DNA of 64,000 nucleotides from JBGASG01 sp046328035 (GCA_046328035.1 JAXLXI010000024.1:4530-68529), one strand, 5' to 3'; counted from the stretch's first letter, positions 41,719-50,592 are shown. The notes: generated by a model from the letters alone, not told the origin. Made by a program: numbers and translations.

Positions 41719-43920
41719 CTAGGTAAAGATCTTTTTCTCCAGACGGTTGTGTGCCGCGGCTACCAGAGCTTCCTGCGAGTAACCGTCAGCGGGATAGCGC
41801 GCGATACCAGTTTTCACAGATATGCCGAAACGCGCACCGCTCTCACCGGAAAACTGCACGTTCTCCACTTCGCGGCACCAACGTTCCATGGCGGTCGCGA
41901 CCGCGCGCCAGTTTTCGTTGCACAGTGCCAGCGAGAAACCTCCGGGCCAGACGCCGCGCAGCGCCTCGGATGGGAACCGGGCATGCAGCATTTTGCCCAC
42001 GGTGGAGAAGACGTTGATCTGCGAAAACATTCCGTGGTCGGTGCTCTTATCGATGCGAATCAAGCAGAGAGTCATCTCCTGGTTTGATCGTCCGCAATGG
42101 ACCAGCAACTCGGAGACCTTGGACATAAAGGCTTTTTCGCGCAGCAAACTTGCCGCTTCTTCTTCTGCTGCCTGCTTGTCTTTGTTTTCCTTCGAGCGCT
42201 TCAATTGCATGTTGACGCGGCTGAGCAGATCGTCGGGAATGATTGGTTTCGTCAAAAAGTCGTTGCCGCCGGCCTGCAGTGCGATGCTGCGCGACTGCGG
42301 ATCGTCCTTGGCGGTCAGGAAAATAATCGGCAGGTTTGCCCACTTTTCGGTGGCTCGCATGATGCGGCAGATGTCGTAGCCGCTCAGACCCGGCATCATC
42401 ACATCGAGAAGCATGACGTCGGGATGCAATCGTTCCAGCGTGTCGAGAATATTGATCGGGTCGTTGAGTATGGACGCCTTGATAGAGTTGTTCGTCAGCA
42501 CGCGCTCGATGACCAGAGTAGAAACCTTGTCGTCATCCACGGCCAGCACTGTCGGCTGACTGGCTGTGAATGCCGTTGCCAGTTTGATCAGGCAATCGTC
42601 GAGTTGTTGCTGGGCGATCGGCAGCGGCAAGGTCAGAGAAGCGCCGGCAAAAATGCGGTCGGCAGCCTCCATGCGCGTGTCTTTCTCGAGCAAATATCCG
42701 ACCGGCAGCCGCTCGTTAAGACCGCTCATGCGCAGTTCTTTCGTCAGACCGATCGCTTCGTCCTGCCCGCCGGCGGCAGTGACATCCAGGATGGCAGCGT
42801 CGAAGCGGCTGGATGCTGCTTCGATAGCCGCTTGCAACGGCGTATCAGCGAAGATGAATCGGGCATCCACCGCCGATGGTGTGTCGCTTGGCGGTGGTAG
42901 TGTGTCTTGATTGCCGTATACCAGAATGCGACCGACCGGAACACGGCGTCCCGGCATCGCCGCAGCCAGTGCGGCCGATATGATGCGCAACTCTTCTTCG
43001 CCGTCGCTTAGAGAACGGAAGATCTCCAGCCATAGCAAACTGTGTGCGGGCGGGTCGTTTGGATCGAGCAACTCCACATGTCCTTCGATCTTAGCCGCAC
43101 AGTTACTGAGTGCCAGGTGGCCCAGGGTCGTGGCAACAGTTTTCATTGAGTGAGCAATGAACGCCACGCGTTCGCGTTTTTCTACATTGGCACTGTCGCT
43201 CTGCAAACCGTGCAACGCCTTGGAGAGGTTTTCCCAGTGTGCCGGCAAGTTGTTAGCGACATCGGACTGCACGGTCTTTAAGTACTGGTCTGCCTGTGCT
43301 TTCTTCTGTGCCGCAAGTTGAATCAGCTGCTCTTGCAGTTTTTCCGCATCGACACTGGCTTCGATGACGACTGGATGCGGCGCGTTTTCCCGCGGGGCAT
43401 CCGGAGTAGGCGTAGACTGCGACGACACGAAGTAGCCTTGCTGCACGGCAGCCGCCGATGAAGGCACTGCCAATGGTGCGCGCGGAAGGGGACGCTCGGC
43501 AGGCAGTAGCCCTTCGATTTGATCGAGGAATAGAGTCGGATCGACTGGTTTTTGCAGGACCAGCGAAACATTCAAGATATTGCGGAGATACCCGAAAGTA
43601 TCCGGGTCGCACGCCGAGACACTGGTGAAAACAATTGGTGTCTTGTGTCCGGACTCTCGGATTTGACTGATGCAAGAGATGCCGCTGGCATCGGGAAGCT
43701 TAAAATCGACGATGCAAAGAACCAGGTCGGTGCGGGACAGTAACTCAACGGCTTCGACGGTGGAGCTCGCTTCCAGTATGTCGAAGCCGGTCATGCCAAG
43801 CAGCCCGACCATCGACTGGCGGAACGTCGCGTCATTGTCTACGACCAATATCGCTTTTGCTGCTGACAAGCCCCGGACCTCAAGAGGCGGATGCGCAGAC
43901 AATTGTCGGCTTCGCCGCAT
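41719..43920 (-). CDS. REC-HPT-REC-REC-degenerate GGDEF regulator
   Basis: 733 residues. REC1 (about 22-140) has phospho-Asp72 in CIVDFKLPDASG. An HPT-like region (about 195-290) has His257 in FIAHSMKTVATTLG. A REC-like domain with a weaker active site (about 330-450; AAILDV, Asp379) follows, then a full REC (about 456-570) with Asp506 in MLLDVMMPGLSGYD and FLTKPI. The C-terminal domain (about 590-733) resembles GGDEF in its last part (GISVKTGIARYPADGYSQEA) but the active site reads VWPGGFSLAL rather than GG[DE]EF, so cyclic di-GMP synthesis is unlikely. A stand-alone phosphorelay integrator. Converges with the antitoxin gene, 12 bp apart. Confidence 0.82.
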   Translation of the reverse strand: MRRSRQLSAHPPLEVRGLSAAKAILVVDNDATFRQSMVGLLGMTGFDILEASSTVEAVELLSRTDLVLCIVDFKLPDASGISCISQIRESGHKTPIVFTSVSACDPDTFGYLRNILNVSLVLQKPVDPTLFLDQIEGLLPAERPLPRAPLAVPSSAAAVQQGYFVSSQSTPTPDAPRENAPHPVVIEASVDAEKLQEQLIQLAAQKKAQADQYLKTVQSDVANNLPAHWENLSKALHGLQSDSANVEKRERVAFIAHSMKTVATTLGHLALSNCAAKIEGHVELLDPNDPPAHSLLWLEIFRSLSDGEEELRIISAALAAAMPGRRVPVGRILVYGNQDTLPPPSDTPSAVDARFIFADTPLQAAIEAASSRFDAAILDVTAAGGQDEAIGLTKELRMSGLNERLPVGYLLEKDTRMEAADRIFAGASLTLPLPIAQQQLDDCLIKLATAFTASQPTVLAVDDDKVSTLVIERVLTNNSIKASILNDPINILDTLERLHPDVMLLDVMMPGLSGYDICRIMRATEKWANLPIIFLTAKDDPQSRSIALQAGGNDFLTKPIIPDDLLSRVNMQLKRSKENKDKQAAEEEAASLLREKAFMSKVSELLVHCGRSNQEMTLCLIRIDKSTDHGMFSQINVFSTVGKMLHARFPSEALRGVWPGGFSLALCNENWRAVATAMERWCREVENVQFSGESGARFGISVKTGIARYPADGYSQEALVAAAHNRLEKKIFT

Positions 43921-43983
43921 TAGGAACTATGCACATATGGCATTTTGTCATTTTATCCAGAGTCAGGCAATCAGCAATATCAA

Positions 43984-44040
43984 CGATATCCGATATCGCT
44001 TGGACGTGGAATTCGAGCGATATCGCTTGAGTCTCGGCAC
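43984..44040. repeat. Dispersed copies of the GATATC repeat
   Basis: CGATATCGCTTG at 43991-44002 and GAGCGATATCGCTTGAG at 44015-44031, the second followed by GTCTCGGCACC. The same core plus GGCACC spacing occurs in the 44-bp tandem units at 24262-24437. This small cluster lies between the regulator and the SMI1/KNR4 gene; two further GGATATC words occur near 44540-44562. Confidence 0.7.
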
Positions 44041-44072
44041 CACTGGTAGTGTCAGAGACAACTGGGCTTGGG

Positions 44073-44513
44073 TCAGTGAATATACTGCTTCTGATCTGTT
44101 GCGTAGACTTGCAGGATATCGGAGCCGATCACTTCGTATTTGGTTCCTACTTCCAGGTCGTAGGCGATGATCTCGGAAGGATTGTCGAGATTAATGCCGA
44201 AATATTTGTCCCCACCGGACATACCGAAGAAGATGAAGCGTTTCAGATTCAGGTGCGGATAGATGGCTGAATAGTTGTCACGAAAAAAGATGTTGGTGGC
44301 GACCAGCGACCCGGCGCCCTCATCGACAGTCAGGGGCAGCAGGTATGCCGAGCCGGATGTGGCGTCCCGGAAGCCATCGAAAGCTAGATACATCTTGCGC
44401 AGCGGCTCAGGCAGCTGTAGCTTAAGCTGGCGTTCTGCCCAGAGAATTTCGTCGGCAGTGGCCGGAGGTCTGAATAGACCTTGAGGGAACTGAGCTTTGA
44501 TTCCGTTAATCAA
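44073..44513 (-). CDS. SMI1/KNR4 (SUKH) family protein
   Basis: 146 residues from a TTG at 44513; the frame stays open upstream to a TAG near 44577 but without an ATG or GTG. The SUKH pattern is clear: PPATADEILWAERQLKLQLP, EPLRKMYLAFDGF, FIFFGMSGGDKYFGINLD, and the end EIIAYDLEVGTKYEVIGSDI. SUKH proteins are common immunity proteins for polymorphic toxins. Here the gene lies directly downstream of a broken GH25 muramidase, a possible toxin-immunity pair in decay. Confidence 0.8.
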   Translation of the reverse strand: MINGIKAQFPQGLFRPPATADEILWAERQLKLQLPEPLRKMYLAFDGFRDATSGSAYLLPLTVDEGAGSLVATNIFFRDNYSAIYPHLNLKRFIFFGMSGGDKYFGINLDNPSEIIAYDLEVGTKYEVIGSDILQVYATDQKQYIH

Positions 44514-44584
44514 TTTGCTAACCAGCGCCGCTGCCAGAGGATATCCCTGGATAAGGATATCAAAAGCAGCTGGATTCTAATAGG

Positions 44585-45119
44585 TCAGCTACTTCGCAGA
44601 TCTGGTTTGGTGAACAGCAGAAGGTCGTCGCGTACTCCGAAAAATCGATTGTGATCCACGTTGCCGTTGACACCAGGGGTCTTGCCGGAATTGGTGTATT
44701 GCCAGAAATCCCAGTGAGTCCATGGTTGGGGAATGAGTGGCTGCGGTGCATTGGTGTAATGAGCTATCCAGAGTCGGTAGTGACTGAGTTCGCGAAAAGA
44801 TCCGGTTCTGAGCACATCCTTTGCAAAGGCAAAGGATACGTAAATCATGGGTTGCAAGCCGAGTCCGCTTTCGACGCTCTGAGCCAGGTGAGGATCATGG
44901 GAATTCTGGTGGCGGGATTGGCAGCATTCCATTTGGACCCTTCTAAGTCGAGAGCCGGCGGAAGATCTCCCGGCTCAAGAGTGCCGACGGTCGAGATGAA
45001 TTTGGTGGCTTGCTCGGTTCCTCCGTCGCTTTGATAAACGCGAATGAAACTCCGCTTGCTTTGACTTTGCTCCAATCAATTTTTCCCTGCCAACTTGATA
45101 CGTCAATTCCTTCTAGCAT
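44585..45119 (-). pseudogene. Broken GH25 muramidase (lysozyme) gene
   Basis: ATG at 45119 opens MLEGIDVSSWQGKIDWSKVK then ASGVSFAFIKATE, the N-terminal barrel strands of glycoside hydrolase 25 with the first catalytic-site Asp. The frame then breaks; the 45075-44845 frame supplies TEQATKFISTVGTLEPGDLP, P-A-L-D-L-E (catalytic DxE) and NPATRIPMILTWL. A second break leads to the 44932-44585 frame with PMIYVSFAFAKDVL, LWIAHYTNAPQPLIPQPWTH and WDFWQYTNSGKTPGVNGNVD. The part between the first two fragments (about 60 residues in family members) is deleted. No signal peptide is visible. GH25 enzymes cut peptidoglycan. The gene is not functional as read. Confidence 0.8.
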
Positions 45120-45212
45120 GATGGCACCAACACGGTGAGCGATAGATTATCAGTGTATCGCTAGTGGAGTATTCTCGCTAGTACTGCCACCGAGAGTGGT
45201 GGCGCTTACCGC

Positions 45213-45434
45213 ATGCATTTTCGATTGGCTGTCCACCACTGTATCCAAAGCATGAGCAGTCGCGCCAACTGTTGGGACAATGCCGTCGCAGAAAGCTGTT
45301 TAGCCTCGCCTGAAGACAGAGCTCATTTCCCGAACCATCTACAGAGCCCGAATCGAGCGCCAAAGAAATGTCTCAGGCAGCATCAGCTACCTGAGACATC
45401 CATGTCTAAAGTACAGGGGTCGGCCGAAGGTTAG
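45213..45434 (+). pseudogene. IS3-family transposase relic (C-terminal end of integrase domain)
   Basis: The frame at 45213 reads SMSSRANCWDNAVAESCLAS, the conserved end of the rve domain of IS3 transposases (S-M-S-R-x-G-N-C-x-D-N-A-x-A-E-S). The reading then shifts: a second frame from about 45322 gives TELISRTIYRARIERQRNVS then GSISYL, corresponding to the family's TELI...R...NRxRRHSxxGYL end, with an internal deletion. No terminal repeats or upstream orfA were found, so only a fragment remains. It is oriented toward the RRM gene, and its end holds that gene's hairpin terminator. Confidence 0.75.
45361..45399 (-). terminator. Terminator of the RRM gene
   Basis: Read on the minus strand: ATGTCTCAGG, a 12-nt loop, CCTGAGACAT (stem 45390-45399 with 45368-45377), then TTTCTTTG. 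The stem starts 32 bp after the stop of the RRM gene at 45431. Ten perfect pairs plus a U-rich tail make a good intrinsic terminator. Confidence 0.65.
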
Positions 45435-45691
45435 ACCCGGGCAGCCTTAGGAGTCGAGACGTTTACCTTGATTTCGTTGCCACGCAGCTTTTTTCCGTGT
45501 ACGGCTGCGACTGCTGCGGTAGCCTCGGCTTCTGTGGACATTTCGATAAAGGCAAATCCGCGTTGCTCTTTGGTGTCTCGATCGGTCGCGATCTCCACCG
45601 AGACGATTTTGCCGCTAGGTCCGAAGAGTTGCTTCAGTTCTTCTTCGGTGGCTTGGGTGGGAAGGTTGCCGATATATAGTTTGGTGTTCAT
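45431..45691 (-). CDS. Small RRM RNA-binding protein (cyanobacterial Rbp-like)
   Basis: 86 residues, essentially one RRM domain. RNP2 is KLYIGNLP at about 4-11 and RNP1 is RGFAFIEM at about 44-51, with the aromatic residues that stack on RNA. The tail is short (VSTPKAARV), without the Gly-rich extension of many plant and cyanobacterial proteins. This type is frequent in cyanobacteria and relatives and often cold-responsive. ATG 45691. The upstream 550 bp contain no gene and may hold a long leader. Confidence 0.93.
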   Translation of the reverse strand: MNTKLYIGNLPTQATEEELKQLFGPSGKIVSVEIATDRDTKEQRGFAFIEMSTEAEATAAVAAVHGKKLRGNEIKVNVSTPKAARV

Positions 45692-46244
45692 TATTCATCT
45701 TCAGCTGATCAACACAAGAATCCATATTCTTGAGTAGTGGCTCGCTTAGCTTTGGAGCCAACGGCAGTATGTCACCTTTCGAGTCGCGCCTGTGAAATGT
45801 ACGACTTTCGAGACCAAAGTATTTATTTCGAGTCAGGTGACTCGTTCCTGCGAACTTAGCGCGTATGCGTGACTTGCCCAACCCGTACCAACTGCATGCA
45901 ACTGACCAATGTATAGAATTGGTCAGGGCAGCCTTTGTCACCGTAAATGGTGCAATCCAGCACTTTCATGCTATGCACCACAAATAGTGGCACTGCTCGC
46001 GAACCATCTGTAGGCTGCCGAATAGTTATCAGTTCGTTTTATTTACAGTGATGGCGTAGGAGATACTTGAAAGGTGACACCCTGTGGCTCGACGACAGCA
46101 CTCCTGAACTTGAGCTGCTCGTGCGCTATGGTTCACCCTGCCCTGACTGTGGTTTGCATGGGCACTGCCGAGCACTGATAACTGGTCCAATATAAGTAGA
46201 TGGTCCCAGCGCCTGGTTAGACTGCCAGATCGGAAGCTCAATTT
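45692..46244. other. 550-bp intergenic region without a supported gene
   Basis: Between the divergent RRM and sigma-factor genes. Short frames here lack ribosome sites and recognisable sequence. One compact inverted repeat, CGAGTCAGGTGACTCG, lies at 45829-45844. Promoters for both neighbours must lie here, but none could be fixed with confidence. Confidence 0.6.
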
Positions 46245-46901
46245 ATGAATGTCCCAAATCAATTGCACAAAGAGTCGCACCTGCGTTTAGTTCCTCAAAG
46301 TCAGACGCTGAGCGATCTCGACGATGTGGAGCTGGTTCTATTGTGCCAGCGGGGCAATGAACGAGCGTTCGACTTGCTGGCGAGAAGACACCAGAAGTTC
46401 ATCGCAGGGCAAGTCTATCGGCTGGCTCCAGACTGGGACAATCACGCTGACCTGGCTCAGGAAGTGATGATTCGCATGTGGCGTCATATCAAGAGATTGA
46501 AGAATCCTCGCGCCTTGAAGACATGGATAGGGCAAATCGCCAAGCACTTGTTTTACGATGAACTGCGCAAGAAGCCGCGTAGCATGCGTCTCGTATCAAT
46601 GGACGAGCCAATAATGGTCGATGGGGGCGAAAACACAACGCGCGATCTCCCCGATCGTGCCGCCGGCCCTGCTGAGCTGGCAGAACGCAGAGAACTGACC
46701 GCCGTGGTCGCCGATGCGATGCAGCAACTTCCAGAACAGTTCAGGCAAGCAATCATGCTTAGAGATGTGGAGCAGCTTTCCTACGAGGAAATCGCCGCGC
46801 TGATGAGCACCGAACTTGGTACCGTGAAGTCGCGAATTGCGAGAGCTCGCGCGAAGGTGCAAACCATGATCAATCCCTATCTTGACCGCAAAGTTGGGTA
46901 G
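46245..46901 (+). CDS. ECF-type RNA polymerase sigma factor
   Basis: 218 residues. Sigma region 2 is visible as ELVLLCQRGNERAFDLLARR ... WDNHADLAQEVMIRMWRHIK (the D-L-x-Q-E-V core) and ALKTWIGQIAKHLFYDELRK. A linker with GGENTTRDLPDRAAGPAEL follows, then region 4: MQQLPEQFRQAIMLRDVEQL then SYEEIAALMSTELGTVKSRIARAR. No anti-sigma gene is adjacent. Its targets are unknown; the operons on either side are candidates only by position. Confidence 0.92.
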   Translation: MNVPNQLHKESHLRLVPQSQTLSDLDDVELVLLCQRGNERAFDLLARRHQKFIAGQVYRLAPDWDNHADLAQEVMIRMWRHIKRLKNPRALKTWIGQIAKHLFYDELRKKPRSMRLVSMDEPIMVDGGENTTRDLPDRAAGPAELAERRELTAVVADAMQQLPEQFRQAIMLRDVEQLSYEEIAALMSTELGTVKSRIARARAKVQTMINPYLDRKVG

Positions 46902-46954
46902 ACTCAGACCGTTTGCGATTGAAGTGAGGGTATCCGTAGAGGCGGGAGCCAAGG

Positions 46955-47668
46955 TCAGGGCGTCACCCCTGGCCCGGCGGCGGCGCCTTGCTGCATTTTC
47001 ATCATTTTCTGCTGGCGACGCTGGGCGCGAAACGCATCAGCGGCTGCTTGCTCGTTGCCGTCCAGCTTGCCGTCGCCATTGGTATCAAACCGCTGGATCA
47101 ATTTTTGTCGGCGGGCTTCTTTGTTCATACCGCCACCATTACCACCGCCGCCGCCCCGGGCGAGATTGGCGCCACCAACGCCACCCGCGCCGCCCGGCGC
47201 ACCGCCGAGTCCATTGCTGATTCCGGCGGACGTTCCCGGGAATCCGTTGTAGTGATTGCCGACCGTGGGTGCGTTGCTGCTGGCACCACCACCACCACCG
47301 CCTTTGCCGTGTGCGGCACGGAATTGTCTGAGCGCCTGTTTCTCGTTGTCATCAAGAACGCCGTCGCCGTTCGTGTCGAAGCGCGCCATCATGCGCTGTC
47401 TGCCGGCACCACCGCGTTTGCCGCCGCCGCCTTTCATGCGGCGACCGCCGCCCTGAAAACCCCCCTGTCCACCGCCGCGCATCGCACCGCGTCCTTGCAT
47501 CAGGGGATTGCCGCCGGCACCGGTAACATCCACCGGCGGTGGCGTTGGTTCGGCCGTCGGCGTCAGAGTCGGTGCGTAGTCGTTGTCTGCCAGTGCCGTC
47601 GCCGGTGCAAGCGGCGCCGCGATCAAAGCGGCAACAGCCAGGGAGAGGAGGTGCTTCGCGTTTCTCAT
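46955..47668 (-). CDS. Secreted Gly-rich protein with two EF-hand motifs
   Basis: 237 residues. Signal peptide MRNAKHLLSLAVAALIAAPL then APATALA. Pro-rich start of the mature part, then Gly/Arg-rich stretches. Two EF-hand calcium loops: DTNGDGVLDDNE and DTNGDGKLDGNE, separated by about 90 Gly-rich residues; each is preceded by QRMMARF / QKLIQRF. A short basic helix (QRRQQKMMKMQQ) ends the protein. It follows the DUF1501 gene by 22 bp on the same strand, so it is the third gene of that operon. Confidence 0.85.
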   Translation of the reverse strand: MRNAKHLLSLAVAALIAAPLAPATALADNDYAPTLTPTAEPTPPPVDVTGAGGNPLMQGRGAMRGGGQGGFQGGGRRMKGGGGKRGGAGRQRMMARFDTNGDGVLDDNEKQALRQFRAAHGKGGGGGGASSNAPTVGNHYNGFPGTSAGISNGLGGAPGGAGGVGGANLARGGGGGNGGGMNKEARRQKLIQRFDTNGDGKLDGNEQAAADAFRAQRRQQKMMKMQQGAAAGPGVTP

Positions 47669-47690
47669 GGGATGAATGCTCCGTACTTAC

Positions 47691-48965
47691 TTAGACTTGC
47701 ACAAAAGGATTGCCGGTCGACTGGAAGCCTGGGAAGATGACCGCCAGTTGTTTCTTCGACAGTCCGAGGCGATCGCCCAGCACTTCCGATAGCACGGCGC
47801 GGAAGTCGGTGCTGGTCGGCAAATCGCGAGCTTCGTTCAACTGATTGTCGGCCAGTCCGCCGAAGCGTCCATAGACCTTGCCACCACTTATGCCACCACC
47901 CATCAGCCAGAGCGCGTTGCCGTGACCATGGTCGGTGCCGCCGTTGCCATTTTCCTTGGCGGTGCGTCCGAATTCGGACATGACGACAATAGTGGTGTTG
48001 TTGTAAACAGGACCCAACCCGCGTGCCAGGTCGGCAAGCCCATTGGCCAGAGGCTTCAGGTGATTGGCCAGTTGCCCTTGTTCAGCGCCTTCGCGCACGT
48101 GAGTGTCCCAGCCGCCAAAGTCGATGAACGCTACCTGAATCGAGGGATCGCGAGTGAACAGAGTCGAGAGCTGCTTGCCGAAATCGGGCGAAGAATTCGG
48201 TGTCAGTGCGCCACGATTGGCCAGCATCTGTTCGCGTGTCATCGGCTCTTCTTCAGCAGCTGCCTGCCTCATGATGCCGTCCACTTTGGTGCGCGCCGCT
48301 GACCCGTCGGCAAAGGCTTTGCCCAGATCGTCGCCGCGACCGCCGTACATGTCGCTGAATACTTTCGGTACATCGGCGCTTGCCACCAGTCCACGCTTGT
48401 TCAGTCCACGCGCGCCTTTGCCGCCGCCGCCGCCTTTAGCAATGGTGGCAACCGTGGCTGGTCCGGAGCAAATGCGCGGCAGCACGGGTCCAACACTGAT
48501 TGCTTGAATCGGCGAGTTCTTCGAAGGCAGCTGGCCGACCATGCGATTCATCCAGCCGGTGCTGACTGCCTTCTGTCCGGGTACGCCCGATTCCATATAG
48601 TCTTGCGCGTCAAAGTGACTGCGAGTCTTGTCGGGCGAGCCGCAGGCATGCACAAACGCCAGCGACTTACTTTTGAACAACGGCTGCAGCGGTGCCAGCG
48701 CCGGATGCATGCCCCAGTAGCCGTCCAGATCAATCAGTCCGGAGCTGCGAGACATGCCGATCGTCGGTCGAATTTGTTGATAGCGGTTGTCGCCGTAAGG
48801 TGCAACCACGTTCAAGCCATCGACACCACCGCGCAGCAGGACGACAATCAGCTTTTGCCCACTGGGATCTTCTTTTCCATTGGAAAACGTCCAGCCGCGG
48901 GGTGCCAGAAGCGGCATGGCAAGCGGTGAGAGGAGGGCGGCTCTAAGGAAATCGCGACGGTTCAT
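47691..48965 (-). CDS. DUF1501 protein, Tat-exported
   Basis: 424 residues. Tat signal MNRRDFLRAALLSPLAMPLL with a true twin arginine. DUF1501 landmarks: KLIVVLLRGGVDGLNVVAPY, IDLDGYWGMHPALAPLQPLF, HACGSPDKTRSHFDAQDYME, WMNRMVGQLPS, FIDFGGWDTH, TTIVVMSEFGRTAKENGNGG and TDHGHGNALWLMGGGISGGK. The metal-binding Asp/His pattern places it in the sulfatase/alkaline-phosphatase-like fold; activity is unproven. It pairs with DUF1800 upstream (10 bp apart), as in many Gram-negative genomes. Confidence 0.93.
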   Translation of the reverse strand: MNRRDFLRAALLSPLAMPLLAPRGWTFSNGKEDPSGQKLIVVLLRGGVDGLNVVAPYGDNRYQQIRPTIGMSRSSGLIDLDGYWGMHPALAPLQPLFKSKSLAFVHACGSPDKTRSHFDAQDYMESGVPGQKAVSTGWMNRMVGQLPSKNSPIQAISVGPVLPRICSGPATVATIAKGGGGGKGARGLNKRGLVASADVPKVFSDMYGGRGDDLGKAFADGSAARTKVDGIMRQAAAEEEPMTREQMLANRGALTPNSSPDFGKQLSTLFTRDPSIQVAFIDFGGWDTHVREGAEQGQLANHLKPLANGLADLARGLGPVYNNTTIVVMSEFGRTAKENGNGGTDHGHGNALWLMGGGISGGKVYGRFGGLADNQLNEARDLPTSTDFRAVLSEVLGDRLGLSKKQLAVIFPGFQSTGNPFVQV

Positions 48966-48975
48966 GATGTTCTCC

Positions 48976-50592
48976 TCAGTAATGCATGAATTCAGGGCTG
49001 CCGATTAGAGCGGCAACTTTCTGAAACTCGGGTGCGCTGTCGATGGCCTTCTGTGTTTTGTCTGAGAGCTTGCCACCGTTTACGGTGGCGGCAATTGATT
49101 GATAGCTGACACCGCTTGTGCGGATCTGCTGATTGGCTAACCGGGTGGCAAAGTCCATGCGCTTCAGCAATCCATCAGGGTTCAGCCAGGCTGCTTTGGT
49201 GTTCTTATAACCGTCCGGTGTCAGGCAAGCGTAAACCGGTTGACCCTGCAGCTTCAAAAAGTTGGCGACGATCTTCGCCTGATCGACGTGCGAGCCGGTG
49301 GCTCGATACGCCGAAACTGTGTAGTGGAACGGAGTCTTGAACTTGTTGTTTTGATACTTGGTGTCCCAGAATTCGGGGCTGGCAAAGAGCGTAGTCAGCA
49401 TCAACTTGATGTTGCCGCCGGTCTGGTTGTAACGCTCGGTGAGTTTTTGCACCAGGCTGTCCGGTGGCTCATCTGCTACGAAGTACTGCGCCATCTGATA
49501 GCTGAGGTGATGTGCGGTCGATGGATGCTTGGCGAGCATATCCAGCACTTGCTCGATCTCCTGTGCACCAGTGCCTTTGATTGTTTGTCCGAGCACCACT
49601 TTGTCGCCGAAGTCGTGACGACGCTCGTCGAATGTTGCCCATGTACCGTTACCGGAAGTGAGGGCGCGCGGACCGGGCATGCCCCAGCCGGTAAGCACGC
49701 GCGCCAGTTCCATCACGTCCTTTTGTGTGTAACCGCCATCCACTCCCAGCGTGTGCAACTCTAGAAGCTCACGCGCATAGTTTTCGTTGATGCCGCGCTT
49801 CTTGTTTTTGGGATTGTCGGACTGAAATCCAGCCTTCGTATTTTGTGCGTTGTCCAGATAGAACATCATCGCCGGATGGTGCATGGTGGCACCGAGCAGG
49901 TCGCGGAAATTGCCCATGGCGTAAGGGCGAATCGCCTGTTCTTCATAAGCGCCGATCAAAACGCGATCGAGGCCCTTGTTCATGCAAACGTTGAAGTGGT
50001 TGAACCAGAAGTCGTCCATCAATTCATTCAATTGACGGGGACTCTCGACGGCGCGCACCAGCTTGGTTTCGACCACGCCGGCTTCGACGAATTGCCGGGG
50101 GTTTTTGGCGCCGTTCGCCGCCATGCGCTTTTTGGCGGCCCGTTTGGCGTTGCCGCCAAATTCTTGAATGCCGTCAGCGGTTGCGCCCGCCTGGTTCTGG
50201 GCTGCCAGCGCCACTGCCTTCTTGCCTTTGCCGCCGCCGCCGGCATTATCACCAACGCCCTGGGCGGCGCGTTTAGCGGCTTTTGCTTGCTTGCGAAATT
50301 CCTGATACTGCCCGATCAGCTGGGCTGCCGGACCGCGTAACTCGGCGGTACGCTGCAGCTGTTCCGTAACCACTGGCGATTCTGCCAGGGTGCTGGGATT
50401 TAGTTGGGCTTCTATAAACTTCTGAATGCCAATACTGCGCACCTTCTCGACATCTCCGGGGCGAGCGCCGAAAGTCAGCCGGTTGAGTACATGACTGATT
50501 TGCTGGTCCGACTCCGTCAGGTTCTGCGCCTGGGAGATTTGAGCTTGCGGCAACAGAAGCAGTGCCGAAAGCAGGGCTGGGAGTAACTTCAT
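48976..50592 (-). CDS. DUF1800 protein, exported
   Basis: 538 residues. Signal peptide MKLLPALLSALLLLPQAQIS. DUF1800 signatures: HVLNRLTFGARPGDVEKV near the N-terminus, LMDDFWFNHFNVCMNKG, MMFYLDNAQNTKAG, NYARELLELHTLGVDGGYTQ, DVMELARVLTGWGM, LDMLAKHPSTAHHLSYQMAQ and YFVADEPPDSLV. A Lys/Ala/Gly-rich insert lies at about 105-165. Function of DUF1800 is unknown; it always accompanies DUF1501. First gene of the operon. Confidence 0.93.
   Translation of the reverse strand: MKLLPALLSALLLLPQAQISQAQNLTESDQQISHVLNRLTFGARPGDVEKVRSIGIQKFIEAQLNPSTLAESPVVTEQLQRTAELRGPAAQLIGQYQEFRKQAKAAKRAAQGVGDNAGGGGKGKKAVALAAQNQAGATADGIQEFGGNAKRAAKKRMAANGAKNPRQFVEAGVVETKLVRAVESPRQLNELMDDFWFNHFNVCMNKGLDRVLIGAYEEQAIRPYAMGNFRDLLGATMHHPAMMFYLDNAQNTKAGFQSDNPKNKKRGINENYARELLELHTLGVDGGYTQKDVMELARVLTGWGMPGPRALTSGNGTWATFDERRHDFGDKVVLGQTIKGTGAQEIEQVLDMLAKHPSTAHHLSYQMAQYFVADEPPDSLVQKLTERYNQTGGNIKLMLTTLFASPEFWDTKYQNNKFKTPFHYTVSAYRATGSHVDQAKIVANFLKLQGQPVYACLTPDGYKNTKAAWLNPDGLLKRMDFATRLANQQIRTSGVSYQSIAATVNGGKLSDKTQKAIDSAPEFQKVAALIGSPEFMHY

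Noticed and set aside
46029..46280. Minus-strand frame upstream of the sigma factor
   Set aside because: No ribosome site or conserved pattern; overlaps the sigma-factor start.
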